Source of the DNA: Lingula anatina | Lineage: Eukaryota > Brachiopoda > Lingulata > Lingulida > Lingulidae | Assembly: GCF_001039355.2 (NCBI RefSeq) | Contig: NW_019774725.1 | Span: 85,336 to 149,335, forward strand | DNA: 64,000 bases | Reading direction: 5' to 3' | Shown: positions 13,138-25,283 of the stretch, one piece after another | How the letters are laid out: every line of letters starts with the position of its first letter | Position numbering within the stretch: position 1 is the first letter of the stretch | Translations under genes and position numbers: made by a program | The notes under the pieces: generated by a model | What the model was told of the DNA's origin: nothing | The model's input: the letters and a program-made list of their open reading frames with translations, nothing else | The model's database searches: none

Positions 13138-16100
13138 TCAAGGTGTTCCTTTTTTCTTGGCATCGGCAGGAGCTGCTAAACCATCCACTTCTCGTTTATG
13201 GCCACTCTCAACCAGCCAGTCCTGGAGAAATATAGAGAAAAGACATTCATGCATGCCCAAAAAGCTTCTTTGAACAACATTCATATGTAAAAAAATTGTT
13301 ATAGATCTTTTTTATTTTGATTGTTCTTGGTGAAAGTGGTGTTTTTGCATGTAATTTTTGCCAAAACCTGCTTTATATGCTCATTTTATCTTGAAAGGCT
13401 GAAGTCAAACCAGGGACAGATCTTTTTACTTCTAACTAAATGGTTTATTTGAACTGGTGGTTTAAATTAACAACCACCTTTTCTAGTTTACCTGAAAGTG
13501 TGTTTCTACCAGCTGCTGGAACTGTTTCCTTTGCTCTTTACTCAGCCCAGCTTCCTTCACAGTCTTCTGCCACAGGTCTATCTGCTTCTCCCGCTGACTG
13601 ATGGCTTTTTTGTACTTGGGGGGGATTTCATATGGAATTGCCTTAGAAATGGAAGAAATTATGCAGTTACCTTCCATGCTAGGTTGATAATTTCAGAAAG
13701 GTTTTATATTTCACCAAAAAATATTTTGAGATAAATAATCAACTGAGTTTCAACATATAATTGCTGATATTTTCTCTTCATAAATATCTGTAACCAATTT
13801 TTATGCTTGACCAAAAAAAAATATCCAATTACGTCCTTTATACTTCATATCATAAATCAATTAATCAAACCCTTCAGTGAACTAATTAACCCTTATAAGA
13901 ATATTCATAAAAACTCCCAATCACCTTGGTATTCCCTTGCATTTCAAATGGAATGTTGAAGGTGTAGAAATCTGCAGGTGGCATGAGTTCCCAGACTGGA
14001 TGGTCTTCATGGTGGTCAGGACCTGGTGTGAACATAAGGAAAGGTCAGTTTTAAGATATGAGCACTTCTGAAATATGACTGAAAAATGAGGGTCGATTCC
14101 AAATTGTATCATCCACAAGGTCAGTCATATATTATCACAGTAATATGTGGCATTAACTATGATATTTTCGGTAAATAACCATAGCCATTCATAAAATGAG
14201 GAATGTTCTGTTCTTAATCACATAATTTTTCTTTTCTTTTTTCATAAGCCAGATGAACAAACAAAATTAAACAATGATAAAAGTTCAAGAGGTCACACTT
14301 CAAGTCAAAAACAATTTAAAAGATAAAGAACTGCACATGTAACCCACTTCGATATTTTCAAAAAGTCATCATATTCATAGAAATGGAGAATTTCAAATGC
14401 TGTACATATTTCAAATAGTTTTTCAAAAAATAATAAATAAAAAACATAAAAGCAAATAAACAAGCTCAAACCACATCTTAATTTTGAAGAAAAGATATCA
14501 CTATGTCTGACATTCGTCCTACCTGGCCTTGACCTCTTAATTGGTGCTTAACAAAATGGATGCACATTTCAAAAAAATATGTTAACAGAACAAGTATCTT
14601 AAAACCTAAAACGTGATACATCTAATTTATAACTGTTAGTCAAAGCATGCATTGCAACATATTTTCACCATGACAACAAATAAATAATTGTTAAGTGGTT
14701 TCAAGTGCATTAATAGACTTACAAATAATATGTCATGGGGTAAATTTCACAATTAAAGTTTTCCTGGAAGCCACTGGTGCTTAGAAAAAAAAAGGACGGT
14801 TCTCAATAAAATTGAAAACATTTAACCCGTAATTGTTATCACTTTCGTCATACTAACCTACGCAGAAAGGCTGATCCCAGACATTAGGTACTGATGGCAG
14901 GCCCACTGTAGCCATGTGGTCTTCCAGCTTGGCATAGTGGGTATGGTAGGGGGCCAAGATTAGGCTGTCATTGCCCCCTAATATCAGGGGTCTTGTGGGG
15001 GTCAGGAGGTGGAATGTACACAATGTACTGTTACTGGAAGTACAAGTAAAGTTTGCTTGTCATTTATTTCATGAGTTGTAAAGATTTACTGAGAACCAAT
15101 GGGAATCAAGTTTGAATTTTAACAAAACAAACCAAAATGATATACTCATATTCTTCAGGCTATACAAAACATTATTTAGCTCCATGGTGCTGAAATGAAG
15201 AAAGCGTATGACATACTGATGAACCACCTAGTAGTAGTAGTAGTAGCAGTAGTAGTACATAAAACAGGGATATTATCATTCATGTGAATATATAGAGTCT
15301 GTGTTGATTGAATGGATTTCCCTACCTGACACTGAAGCGCCTGCATGCTCCTATGACTGTGACCTGTTCACAAGCATTGACGTGAACCACTGTGTCCACA
15401 GCACCCAGGATGATGGTGGAGTTACGACACTTTTCAATACTCACAGACCTGAAATAGTGGCAAAAACAGATAAATCTTTAATCGAAGAGATTATTTGTCA
15501 TTAATTCACTAGTTGATAACTGTGCTCTCAAAGTGTTAATGTGTCTGCTAATTTCTACATTTAAATAAATATTTGTGCATTTAGGTATGGACTCTTTGTA
15601 GTGATGTTTTTAGGTATTAATATTCTACAAAGAGACAAAAGGTACTTTACCTAATAGGGGACAATAAATATAAATAGGCAAAATGACACCTATGAACTTT
15701 GACTGTAGCCATCTCTAGAGTACCAGAACTCTGAAAAAAAGTTATACAGTACTAAGTTAAGGTTGTTATTTAATATACACTCCAAACAGTACTAATGACA
15801 ATAAGTACATATCATATTCCATATACTTAATAGCCAAGGCTGAAAATGTGTGTTTGTACATCCATATCTTTCAAATTACTGAATGCAATAACTTTTTCAT
15901 TGGTGTATTCACAGAATGTTGAAAGTGTCAAGTACCAATTATGGCTTCTTCAACAAAATAATTTACTTTCTATTATCTTCAGTTATAATATACCCTTAAC
16001 ATCTGTAAATCTAAAATACTCCATACCTACCCGTGAGATTGTCTGCTTGCAGACTTGAGACATAATTATAACTTTGTTGCTAAAATAAAAAAATTCAAAT

Positions 16101-19100
16101 TGATGAAAATTCATTAAAATTTTCAAATCTGATCATAGGTATGATTATGAATATATAGAATGACTTATTTTACTGTATCAGATCAATATTGAAAGGATTT
16201 CAAACAATGAAAAAAAATTATCAAAATTCTAGCAATCAACGCAGTAAATAATACAACTTCTCTACAAAAGCTCTGTTATTTGTCATCATACCCCATGATA
16301 TGTTCCCTTGGGACCAGGTGGGCATTTGTGGCTATCTTTCCTCTCTTGCCCAAGTTTTCCCCTTTACTTTCCTTGTCCTCAGCTGGCAAGTATGGAAAAT
16401 GTCCGGAAAATATCATAAATACATGCAAACTCTATAGCCTGCCATGACAATGTTAATATTTACTTAGTCTGACAAGGTAAAATAAATGAAAAAAAAATCC
16501 AACATGTACATGTAAAAACAAGGCATACATGTTATTAAACTACACAAAACTAACCATATAGTCATATTTCCCATAAGAAATGATTACAACACTGAAATCT
16601 TCACCACAGATATGCCCTCATGCAAAATGATCTACTAGTCTTTCAAACACCTTAAAATGAAATGAAAGTAAAACCTCCCAGTCAGAAACTGAAGATAAAC
16701 ATCACCCAGTGTAAACCCTAATAAGTGCACGTAGGTGGTCATCTTTACTTTCAAAATGAGATATGAGATAAGCTGTGGAACTAGACAATAGCATATAATG
16801 TTAAGTTTAAAGCAAGCACAGCAGTCCTATACCTGCCATTGGCCATGAAAGTCTCCTTCCAGTGGCAATACATGACCCAATACCAAAGGGATTGGTTGTT
16901 AAGGTTGCCCGCAACCAAGACTGGAGCATTCTAAAGGAAAACGTCCCAGTGATCTGAAATAACCAGACATGCATATGCTAGCTATAGTCTATTGGTCTTA
17001 ACTTTAAAAACAAAAAATTAAGTCTATTTTGAATCACGATAAATCAGAAGTTGTCAATTCAAACAAGGGCATTTGGGGTGTTTCACAAAGAGTGAGAATG
17101 GACAATGCTTGAGACTGCTACATTTCATAGGACTACAACAGATGCCATAAACATTTTATCAGTGATGCCCCAAAAAGAAAATTCAGATTTTCTGAAAAGC
17201 AGGTTTAGTTCTTGCCACAGAGTATGTTTAAGTGAAGCATTAACAATTATGAACCTTGAAAAAAAATTGATATCCAAATATGTGAGGCATTTGTAATCAT
17301 TCTTGAGTTAATTCTATTTATTAACACCCTTTCCCATCTAACTATAACATACAGTATCTCCACTGCAGTTGTGTATTAAACACCATATCCCCAGCCTGTC
17401 ACACATCCTATCATGCCAGATTTATTTTTACCTTTGAGAATCCACTCTTAGCTTTCACAGCCTGTGGTGTTAGTGCCAGTTCATGTATTGGTGTCACAGC
17501 CCTGGGGAAAAGAAAGACGTGATGAACCTTAACACATTCAATGTACAGTGTATTATGTAGAAATATGCCAATAAAGCAACAAGTTTGAATGCTGCCAGGT
17601 GTAATTATTAAATGTGAAGTATCAACTGAAAATTTAATGAAGGGTGGGTTTAAGAGACACCTACTTGCTTCTGTCAATAGACCCTGCAATGATGAAACTG
17701 AGTGCCTCCACTGCCTCCATACTGAGATTCACATCACTGCCTGCAGTACCATATGCATCTGAAAGTAATATTTTTTTTCTTCAAAATTATTCTTAATAAT
17801 GCATAATTATTAATAACAGGATACTACAGTACTTCAGAGCACAGCAATTTATTCAGATTGGGCTTTTAAGAAAGATATCAAAGCTGTTGAATAAATACAA
17901 AATGTAACTTGTAAGTTTTAACTTTTAAAAAATTGAACAGTCAATACTATTTAGCAAATAACCTGCACATCAAAAGTACTAATGACTCATTTTAGATGGA
18001 CGTGCTGTTCACCTTCTACATACCTGGCTCAATAAGTAATTCCATTAATTCATTCAGGTGGTTTAACACAAAGGTCAGGTGACTGTGTTCATCCAGTGCC
18101 TTTAAGAGAAAAACTTTGGAAGTACAAACATTGTGTGATGACTAAACTATTTTCATGTATATATTAAATAATAAGTTAAAATATCTATACACTTTGTTAT
18201 GGAAAGTGCCTTTGTTATGGAAAGATCTCTTTTCATAAATCTACTACACTATACTTAGTAAAAAAGAAAAAAAAACATGAAACAAAGTAAGGGTCTATAT
18301 GAATGTTAAAGGAACAGGTCAGGAATTCAGCACCTGAAAAGGTGACAAGAAATCTATCCCATGTTTTTACCACACAAATTAGCTGATGCCTAAAAGTGAC
18401 TTTTGACAAACAGCACTCCTTGTGATGGCATTTGAAATTTGTTTTGTTTTTTACACACCAAGTTTTAATTAGAACTCTGTTCTAGTTCTTGACAAAAACC
18501 TCATCAGAAGTCCTACCTTAGATGAAGATGGTGTTGACCTGCCCTCTAGCTCTGGGGATCTTGATCTACTTGGCCATCTTTGGAACTAGAGTTAAGACTT
18601 TTTAAACATTAAAACAAATATAATCATATATGTTAAACATTTTTTTGACAGCTTAGCACTTAAAAGTATCAATATCTATTAATAAACATATCATAAAATT
18701 TAAATTTTAATTGTGCATATACCTGTTCCAAAGTAACCATTTACAAATCGAGGCAACACAAGATTTAACAGATCAGACTGATGAATGAAAAATATATATT
18801 TGTAACCTGAAATATGATTTTAAATTAACACCAACCAAAGGATACTCCTCATTCAGTACCATAGATGTCCGCAAGTTGATTTTGTGAAGTTGCTGTATGT
18901 ACAGTAACAGCACAAATTTCAGGGTGTCCACTGTCAGCTGTGCCCGCCATTTGTCTGTCAAAAAATTCATGCATATAATGTTTAAATATACATTCTAATT
19001 CACACAATTTTTTTTCACATTTAAAAATTGGAGAAAGGCGTATTTGATAAATAATATATACAAGATTGGAAAAGGAATTAAAGCAGTGTCTTTGCAAACA

Positions 19101-22100
19101 AGAAATCAAGCAATAAAGTCAATGAAATATATAGAAGCTTACCACGATCTGCTGATGTTTTACACTTGGCTAACTGATTGTAAAGAGCAACCTTTTGTCC
19201 TGATGGCATGTCACTCAGTAGTAAATAACCCTCAAAATACCTACAAAACAAACATAATTGTGCTTTAACAAATTTTCATAAATATCTTAGTTCACTTACT
19301 TAATTAGTAACAAATATTCAGGGTGTCTTTTGCTGAGTCAAGGCTCTTGGAAGTTTCACAAGTTTGAAGGTTGTGAGAAATGACAGAGCTCATTTGACCC
19401 ATGTAATGTCAAATCAAACTTCATATGGCATTACCATAGTCAGCTATGTCTTTTTAAAACAAACCAACACAAAAATTGTATGTTGCTATGAAACTCTACT
19501 TGATAAATCGCATGTTAAATACTTACATCCATGCTAGGTCTTCTGATAGCTGCAGTTTGTTGCAAGCTATGTGCTTCCACACTGAATAGCTGTAAATAAA
19601 ACATTACAATCATAAAACATTACAATATCTTAAAAGCCAATTATAAATACAAATGAAGAATCCATTTTAAGTTGGAAAGAATTTTATGAACTATTTAAAC
19701 TAAAGGCAAATTATGAGTCACTCAAGATTACATACAACCTAGTTGGTTAAAATGCACATAATTTGTAAATTATATGGATAAATCAATACCAAATTGTTCA
19801 TCCAAAATAAAGTTTGTGTCTATTTTTAAGTATTTGCAGGCCCTACAAGAGCTAAAATATTAACTTCATATTTTCCTCAAACATGGTGAGGGTCAACAAA
19901 ATGTGCAAAAAATTTTGATCAGTAACTTTCCAGTCAAAAATTGAATCAAAATCTAAAAATAATTTTGGAAGGTCAGAAAGCATCATGGAAGGATACTTAA
20001 GCTCTAGGAATTTTTTGCTGGTTGGTTGCGCACAATATAGACAGGTAAGCAATGGCACCTGAGCTCTTCTTTCAAGGTAATCAAAGACCTCAAATACAGA
20101 ACTTGTGAAAAAACTATAAATCTCCCAGTATTTAATTTCATTTAAAAATTATTTATTTATTTATATGCATAATATAATGATTTTTAGAAAAGCAAAGAAA
20201 ATGATCTGGTTATAGTTGTTAATATGATCAAAAGATTAAAAATAGAAGAGACTACATATCAAAGTCTAGAACAGTTACAGGTAACTATGATCAAGTGTGT
20301 GATCATGGGATGACAAGTTCACTTTTGATATTATCTATCAGCAGTAACTCAATAAAAATGTCAGGTAACTCTGCTGATTGCAATCAAGGATTAACCAATC
20401 AAGGTAACCCCTTTGATCAGACAACTGTACAATTACCTTTAATTAAGTACCTGAAAAATCACCTTAAAGGGGATTAAAGGGGAATTTACAGCCATTCAAA
20501 TAACTTTGATTACATGTGATCAAAGGGAGTATGCACTGATCAAAAAGTTTGGCTTCTTTTAACAGCTTTTAGACTCTCAAGTATATAAGCTGATGAAAGT
20601 TTGGAATCTGGTAGCACTGTTGCAAGTTTCATTGATTTGCCACCATGCCACTCTCTAAAACTGTTGCTAGACAGAAAAATTATAGAGAAAGACTTAAAAG
20701 TAATCCAGAGAAGTACAAGGAAGTGAAAAAGAAAGACAATGAAAGGCATTTGATTAGAAATATGATGGAGGCTGTTTTGGAGGAGAAACGCAGAAGAGAC
20801 AGAGAAAGGAAAAGAGAGGCAAGAAAAAGAAAAAGAGAAATGGAGAATCTCCCCCCTGAGTGCTCTTCCTATCAAGACACTTGGTCTCTTGAGGAAGCCA
20901 CTAAAAGAGTTCAGAAGTGTCTGCCAAAATCTCCTACAAAGCAAGCTGCAGTCTTAGCACAGATCTACAATGAAATGTCCCCAAGGAGGAAGAAGATGTT
21001 TCACGAGCAAATTGAGCTTATTGATGAAACAGAAGACTGTGGACAGAACCGTTAAGGAGATGGCCCAGGAAATGTCTTGTAAATCAAGATAATCAAGTCA
21101 AACTATAGGTTGAGATGATAATGATATTGAAGTCACATTTTACCGAGCACAAGATTCTTTCAAGATGCTGTTAATTTTAACACTCAAAAAGACAGGACCA
21201 GGGTGTCAATAAAAATAATCAGGACTTGCCTTAACAGTAAATGAGTACAGTTCTACACAGTTATATAAAAAGAGTTGGAATAATCTGATTAATGCATGGT
21301 TTCTACTTGGCTTATACAACAGACCTTCACAAAGCTAAGTATACATTGTCTATGCATAAATTTTGACACTTAACAAACCTGATATTATACTCTAGTATTA
21401 AATAATTATGTTATATTTTTAAAGCTGATCCTTGATTAATAAATGTATTTTGCTATTACTGGAAATTATCTTTAAAACTAATGCTGGTAAATAAATTATT
21501 AAATATTATTTCATGGTCTAGTATTACTTTTTTTATGTAGAAATTTTAGAAAATGGACAAAATGTCCTTTTGAAATGTGTCCTTTTAAAATTAGTTTTAC
21601 GTTGAAGATTCATGTCCATTTCTTTACTGAAGAAATGCTGACTGATCATCTGTCTAATTTCACTGAGCTATATGCAAGGCATCGTCTCTTATTTTTCTTT
21701 TTTTCTTATGTTTCCTGTCTTCTTGATTGAACAAAAAATAAGACGTGGTGAAAATCTTTCTGAACATTTAAAGAATATGTAGCCTTCCATGGAGCTTTTA
21801 AGGCGAGAGAATGTTGGCTGAAATTAAATATTTTTGAAAACATGTACAATACCTCAGTTGTGGAAATCCAAGTTTCCCTTTGGTCTTAGCATAAGGCACA
21901 ATCTTTTTGACATTCTGAAAGTAAGAAAACAACATGTGAAATACAATATTTTAAGACATAAAAATGACAGTTTAAATACTGTGAAGACATATTCTATTTG
22001 TTTTGGCACTCCCCACATAAATTATTAATAATAATATATAGTTTGTATCACGTGGTGACAAATTTGTGATTCTTAATGGACATTCACCATTTTTTCTTGA

Positions 22101-22423
22101 AGGCACCTTATACTTAATATCTACACAGCAAAACAAATGAAATCTTTGAATCTCTACAATACTGAAGTTCATAACACAAAATACTAAATTACTGAACCTT
22201 TGAATCTCTACAATATTGCAGTTCATAACATAAAATACAAAATTACTGAAAATAAGCTATTGTTAAAATCAAGTCACACTTCTGTCGTCTTATTTTCAGT
22301 TGAAATAGGACTGTTCCTAAGACTCACGTGTGGTGAAAGGCGAGGGTGTGGTGCCACCTGGAGTGCCCCATAGTTGAAGGGTTCTGCTTTCACCCACAAT
22401 ATCACCGATGATGGAGAACTCAT
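13138..22423 (-). CDS. TBCCD1: TBCC domain-containing protein 1, complete in 18 exons
   Basis: TBCCD1 is a relative of tubulin cofactor C and RP2, linked in animals to centrosome, Golgi and basal-body positioning. Exons in transcript order: 22423-22328, 21914-21853, 19589-19527, 19240-19143, 18954-18836, 18585-18517, 18099-18024, 17758-17665, 17501-17432, 16953-16833, 16382-16292, 16079-16031, 15730-15651, 15448-15326, 15033-14858, 14022-13925, 13641-13492, 13221-13138 (TGA). All phases agree and the total is 1719 nt, 572 residues, close to the roughly 557 of the human protein. The ATG at 22423 opens MSSPSSVILWVKAEPF, matching the family N-terminus. The C-CAP/TBCC beta-helix domain lies at about residues 320-460 (SVSIEKCRNS, TPTRPLILGGND, YHTHYAKLEDHM). 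At the position where TBCC has its Q-x-R arginine finger this protein has ACRRFS, so GTPase-activating activity is not expected. A TTGCAG acceptor just upstream of the ATG suggests a separate 5' UTR exon. Confidence 0.95.
20645..21055 (+). CDS. Basic 136-residue ORF of unknown function inside TBCCD1 intron 2, probably from a multicopy element
   Basis: An uninterrupted single-exon ORF runs opposite to TBCCD1 within its intron between 21853 and 19589. The product is very rich in Lys, Arg and Glu. The N-terminus reads RQKNYRERLKSNPEKYKE, followed by a charged helix-like stretch (residues about 45-70, KRRRDRERKREARKRKRE) and a C-terminal part with LPKSPTKQAAVLAQIYNEMS. Similar basic modules (RE-R-K-NPEKYKE plus LPKSP-K) occur, as I recall, in uncharacterised multicopy predicted proteins of cnidarians and lophotrochozoans. 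I see no transposase catalytic motif, and no terminal repeats that I could match. It may be a fragment of a mobile element or a retained small gene. Function unknown. Confidence 0.45.
   Translation: MPLSKTVARQKNYRERLKSNPEKYKEVKKKDNERHLIRNMMEAVLEEKRRRDRERKREARKRKREMENLPPECSSYQDTWSLEEATKRVQKCLPKSPTKQAAVLAQIYNEMSPRRKKMFHEQIELIDETEDCGQNR
22144..22251. repeat. Two-copy tandem repeat, 54-bp unit
   Basis: Two adjacent units start CTTTGAATCTCTACAATA at 22144 and 22198. They differ at a few positions and lie in intron 1 of TBCCD1. Confidence 0.85.
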
Positions 22424-23332
22424 CCCGCGCGGGCCTCAATTCCACCTGCAATTTTCATGAAAAGTAATAAACACAGCGAGCAATTCATACTAAAATGTGA
22501 GTCTGCACGGTTAAATTGGTAGTTTGGATGATAAAAGGTAGTTTTGGGGAAAATTATAATTATTTTTTCAAATGTGATCGAATTTGTGTTAGAATGGAAT
22601 GCAAAGGCTACGACGAGAAAAAAGGGATCAACCCTTAACGATAATACACCGAGGTCCCAACAATTGTTGAGATCCACTTCTTCATCTTAAAATGTTATTA
22701 AAACAATGGAAATCTCTTTGGTTTACAAAAAAGACCTAAATTTAGTTTTTTATTTTACTAAATAGACACAAATAACACCCAAAAACGTCTTACCACCAAA
22801 ATGAATAAACGACCTTCACCCCAAACACTAACATCAGTTCAGCACGGATGTTCTGCTAAGGTTTGATTGGACGAACATGAAAAATAAATGAAACACAAAA
22901 ATATTACATGTAGGGAGTGAAAGGAGGTTTTTGAATCAATATAAGGGCCGGTTGGTGTGTAAGCAAAGTTCTGTATGAGTTCAAAAGTAATAGTATATAA
23001 TATCAACTTGGAGCAAATGTAAATGTGCTAGCTTTTAGGACGCAATCGCAACAAACACAATGGCAAGTAGACCTTATTAATATCAAGGAGTTATAACTCC
23101 TTGTTAATATCACGTCTATACATTCTTACATTTACAGATAGACCTATGCGAATACTTTATGTTGGCTTTGTGAAAGGATGATGCCCCGGTCTCCCCTATG
23201 TATAATACCCGGTGGATTGTTAATTTGGGCAATTTTCATTTTAAAAAAAGAAGTATTAAATATCCCACCAAAAAAGAGATCGGGTGACGCCGCAACTTGC
23301 AGCCTTTTCGATGGCATAGTTTTATTTAGGCC

Positions 23333-23333
23333 N
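23333..23333. other. Single ambiguous base (N) with no visible duplication
   Basis: The base is n, flanked by unique sequence on both sides. It may mark another contig join, so the distance across it should not be trusted. Confidence 0.8.
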
Positions 23334-25196
23334 TTTGTAAGAGTTGAAAGCGACATGACTCTCAAAGTCACGTCAACTTCGTTTACAAGGGTCTACTAAT
23401 TCAGCTGCAAAAATCACACATGTCATGCCTATTTCATGTTTTATAACAGTGTCATTTGAGAGACGAACGCGACATGGGTCGTGTCAATCTCGCAACTATG
23501 GAGTTCAGTAAGTGGCGAAAGAGACACAGCCATGTCATTTTCGGCTCTCAAAGCTCTGTAGTAAAAGACGAACTCGGCATAGGCCTTGTCGTTTTCGCAT
23601 GTAAAGGGGCGTCTAAAAGACGCACGCGTAGGCTCCTATGGGCCATGGTACTATATAACAATTAGTATTTTTATTACTTTTATCAATTGATTAAAGATAA
23701 TGTTTTGGCCAAGATTATTCTGGTAGTTGTATGGTGATAAGGTGAGGGCGGTGAGGGGGAGGGGAAGAGTTTGGAACATTTCCAGGAAAATTTTACCTCA
23801 TTCCTATAATTAAGATCGAAAAAAAATGTCCCGTTTTTGTCCCACTAAAGGCACAGGTGTTGTTTTGTACTAATTCAAAATGAAATGAAATATTGTGGTT
23901 ATAAAGTGGAGTGAATATTGTTGTGTAACACCAAAGCTTAATCAGAGACGCAATCAACCCATCTTCACCACATGCGTCTCGGGTTGGCAAGAGCCCTTTA
24001 ATCAATGAAAACGTATCAAATGGCCGCAACCATCTCCAATGAATTTACATTTAATTGCTACCGAATTGAGGCATTTAGACGCAGTCTCTCTTGTATTTAA
24101 GTTAACACATTTTTGTTATTTCAACTCGCATTCGTTGGTGTGTACATCTGTCTTTGGTCTCGTATAAGCAAAATCACTTAGCGGACTTAGCACCTTAAAA
24201 AAAGACCTGGTTCTGTAATTTCATAAGGTTAATTCTTTTTAGCTGCAGCTGTTCTTATCAGTGTACAAAAACAATTACTGCGAAATTGTGCAGTACAGTA
24301 TATAACCTGAGTGCGTTCGACCTATTGCATAATATCATTTGCGTGTTCCTTTAATCGAAACAAATGTAGTTATGAGTCGTTGTAATAATCGTCCTTGTTT
24401 TTTCAATCATCATCAATGGATAGAGGAAGCATGTGGAAATGGTAAGGCGGGGGAGGGGGGGTCTATGGAAATTTTAAAAGATGCCGTACTAAGTATGTGA
24501 AACAGGGTTACTATTTTTTAAAACTCCTGAAGGTAAAGGGCTGTATACCCCATTCTTTATTTGAGAGAGGCAGTGAGAACCCAAAATATGTAGGCTACTC
24601 TTTGAAAATTTGAACTTTCATTTAACAATACAGTTGTTTAGAGCAACAGTTTAAAAAACGAGATAAGAGTCCACTTAATCGCAACGTACATAACAAGTTA
24701 ATTAACTGCTGTCGTGGAGCTAGTGAAACCCGACCCGCCCTCTCACGTGTACCTGTTCAACCGTATCACAGCGAGATTGAATGCACGACGCAACACCAGC
24801 AGTAATGTGTGGTATTTTAGTTTATAAACTACCCTGCATTGTACATTATTGGCCGCGACAGCACAAGTAATCATCCGGCGGAGTTCAAAGTGCCGATACG
24901 GACTCGGTTACAACTTTGTTTAAACTCATCAGCAAATGAACCCCGTTGTATCCCCCAAATGTATCGATGACTCAATAAAGTATTGTCAAGTGCTGGGCGC
25001 ATGCAGAGATGATACAGAGATACCATGTGTACAAAACTTTTATAAAGCCACTCTGTTTGTACGTCAGCCTCTTGAACAGGTATCTACTCTATAAGCATCA
25101 TTTGAAGGTCGAATTAATGTTGCTTGCTTGTTATTAATTGTCCTTACTGCGTTAAATCTGTTTTAAGATTATATCATATCATATCGAGACGTCATT

Positions 25197-25198
<2 letters not shown>

Positions 25199-25248
<50 letters not shown>

Positions 25249-25250
25249 TC

Positions 25251-25283
<33 letters not shown>
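25199..25283. repeat. (CT)n(CA)n compound microsatellite
   Basis: A perfect CT run of over 20 units is followed by interrupted CA repeats. Intergenic. Confidence 0.95.

Noticed and set aside
20540-20944. Minus-strand ORF of 134 codons with Phe/Ser/Leu-rich sequence
   Set aside because: Mirror image of the basic plus-strand ORF at 20645-21055.
23280-23665. Possible duplication around the N at 23333, by analogy with the other two Ns
   Set aside because: Sequence left and right of the N does not match. Only short CGACATG-like words recur.
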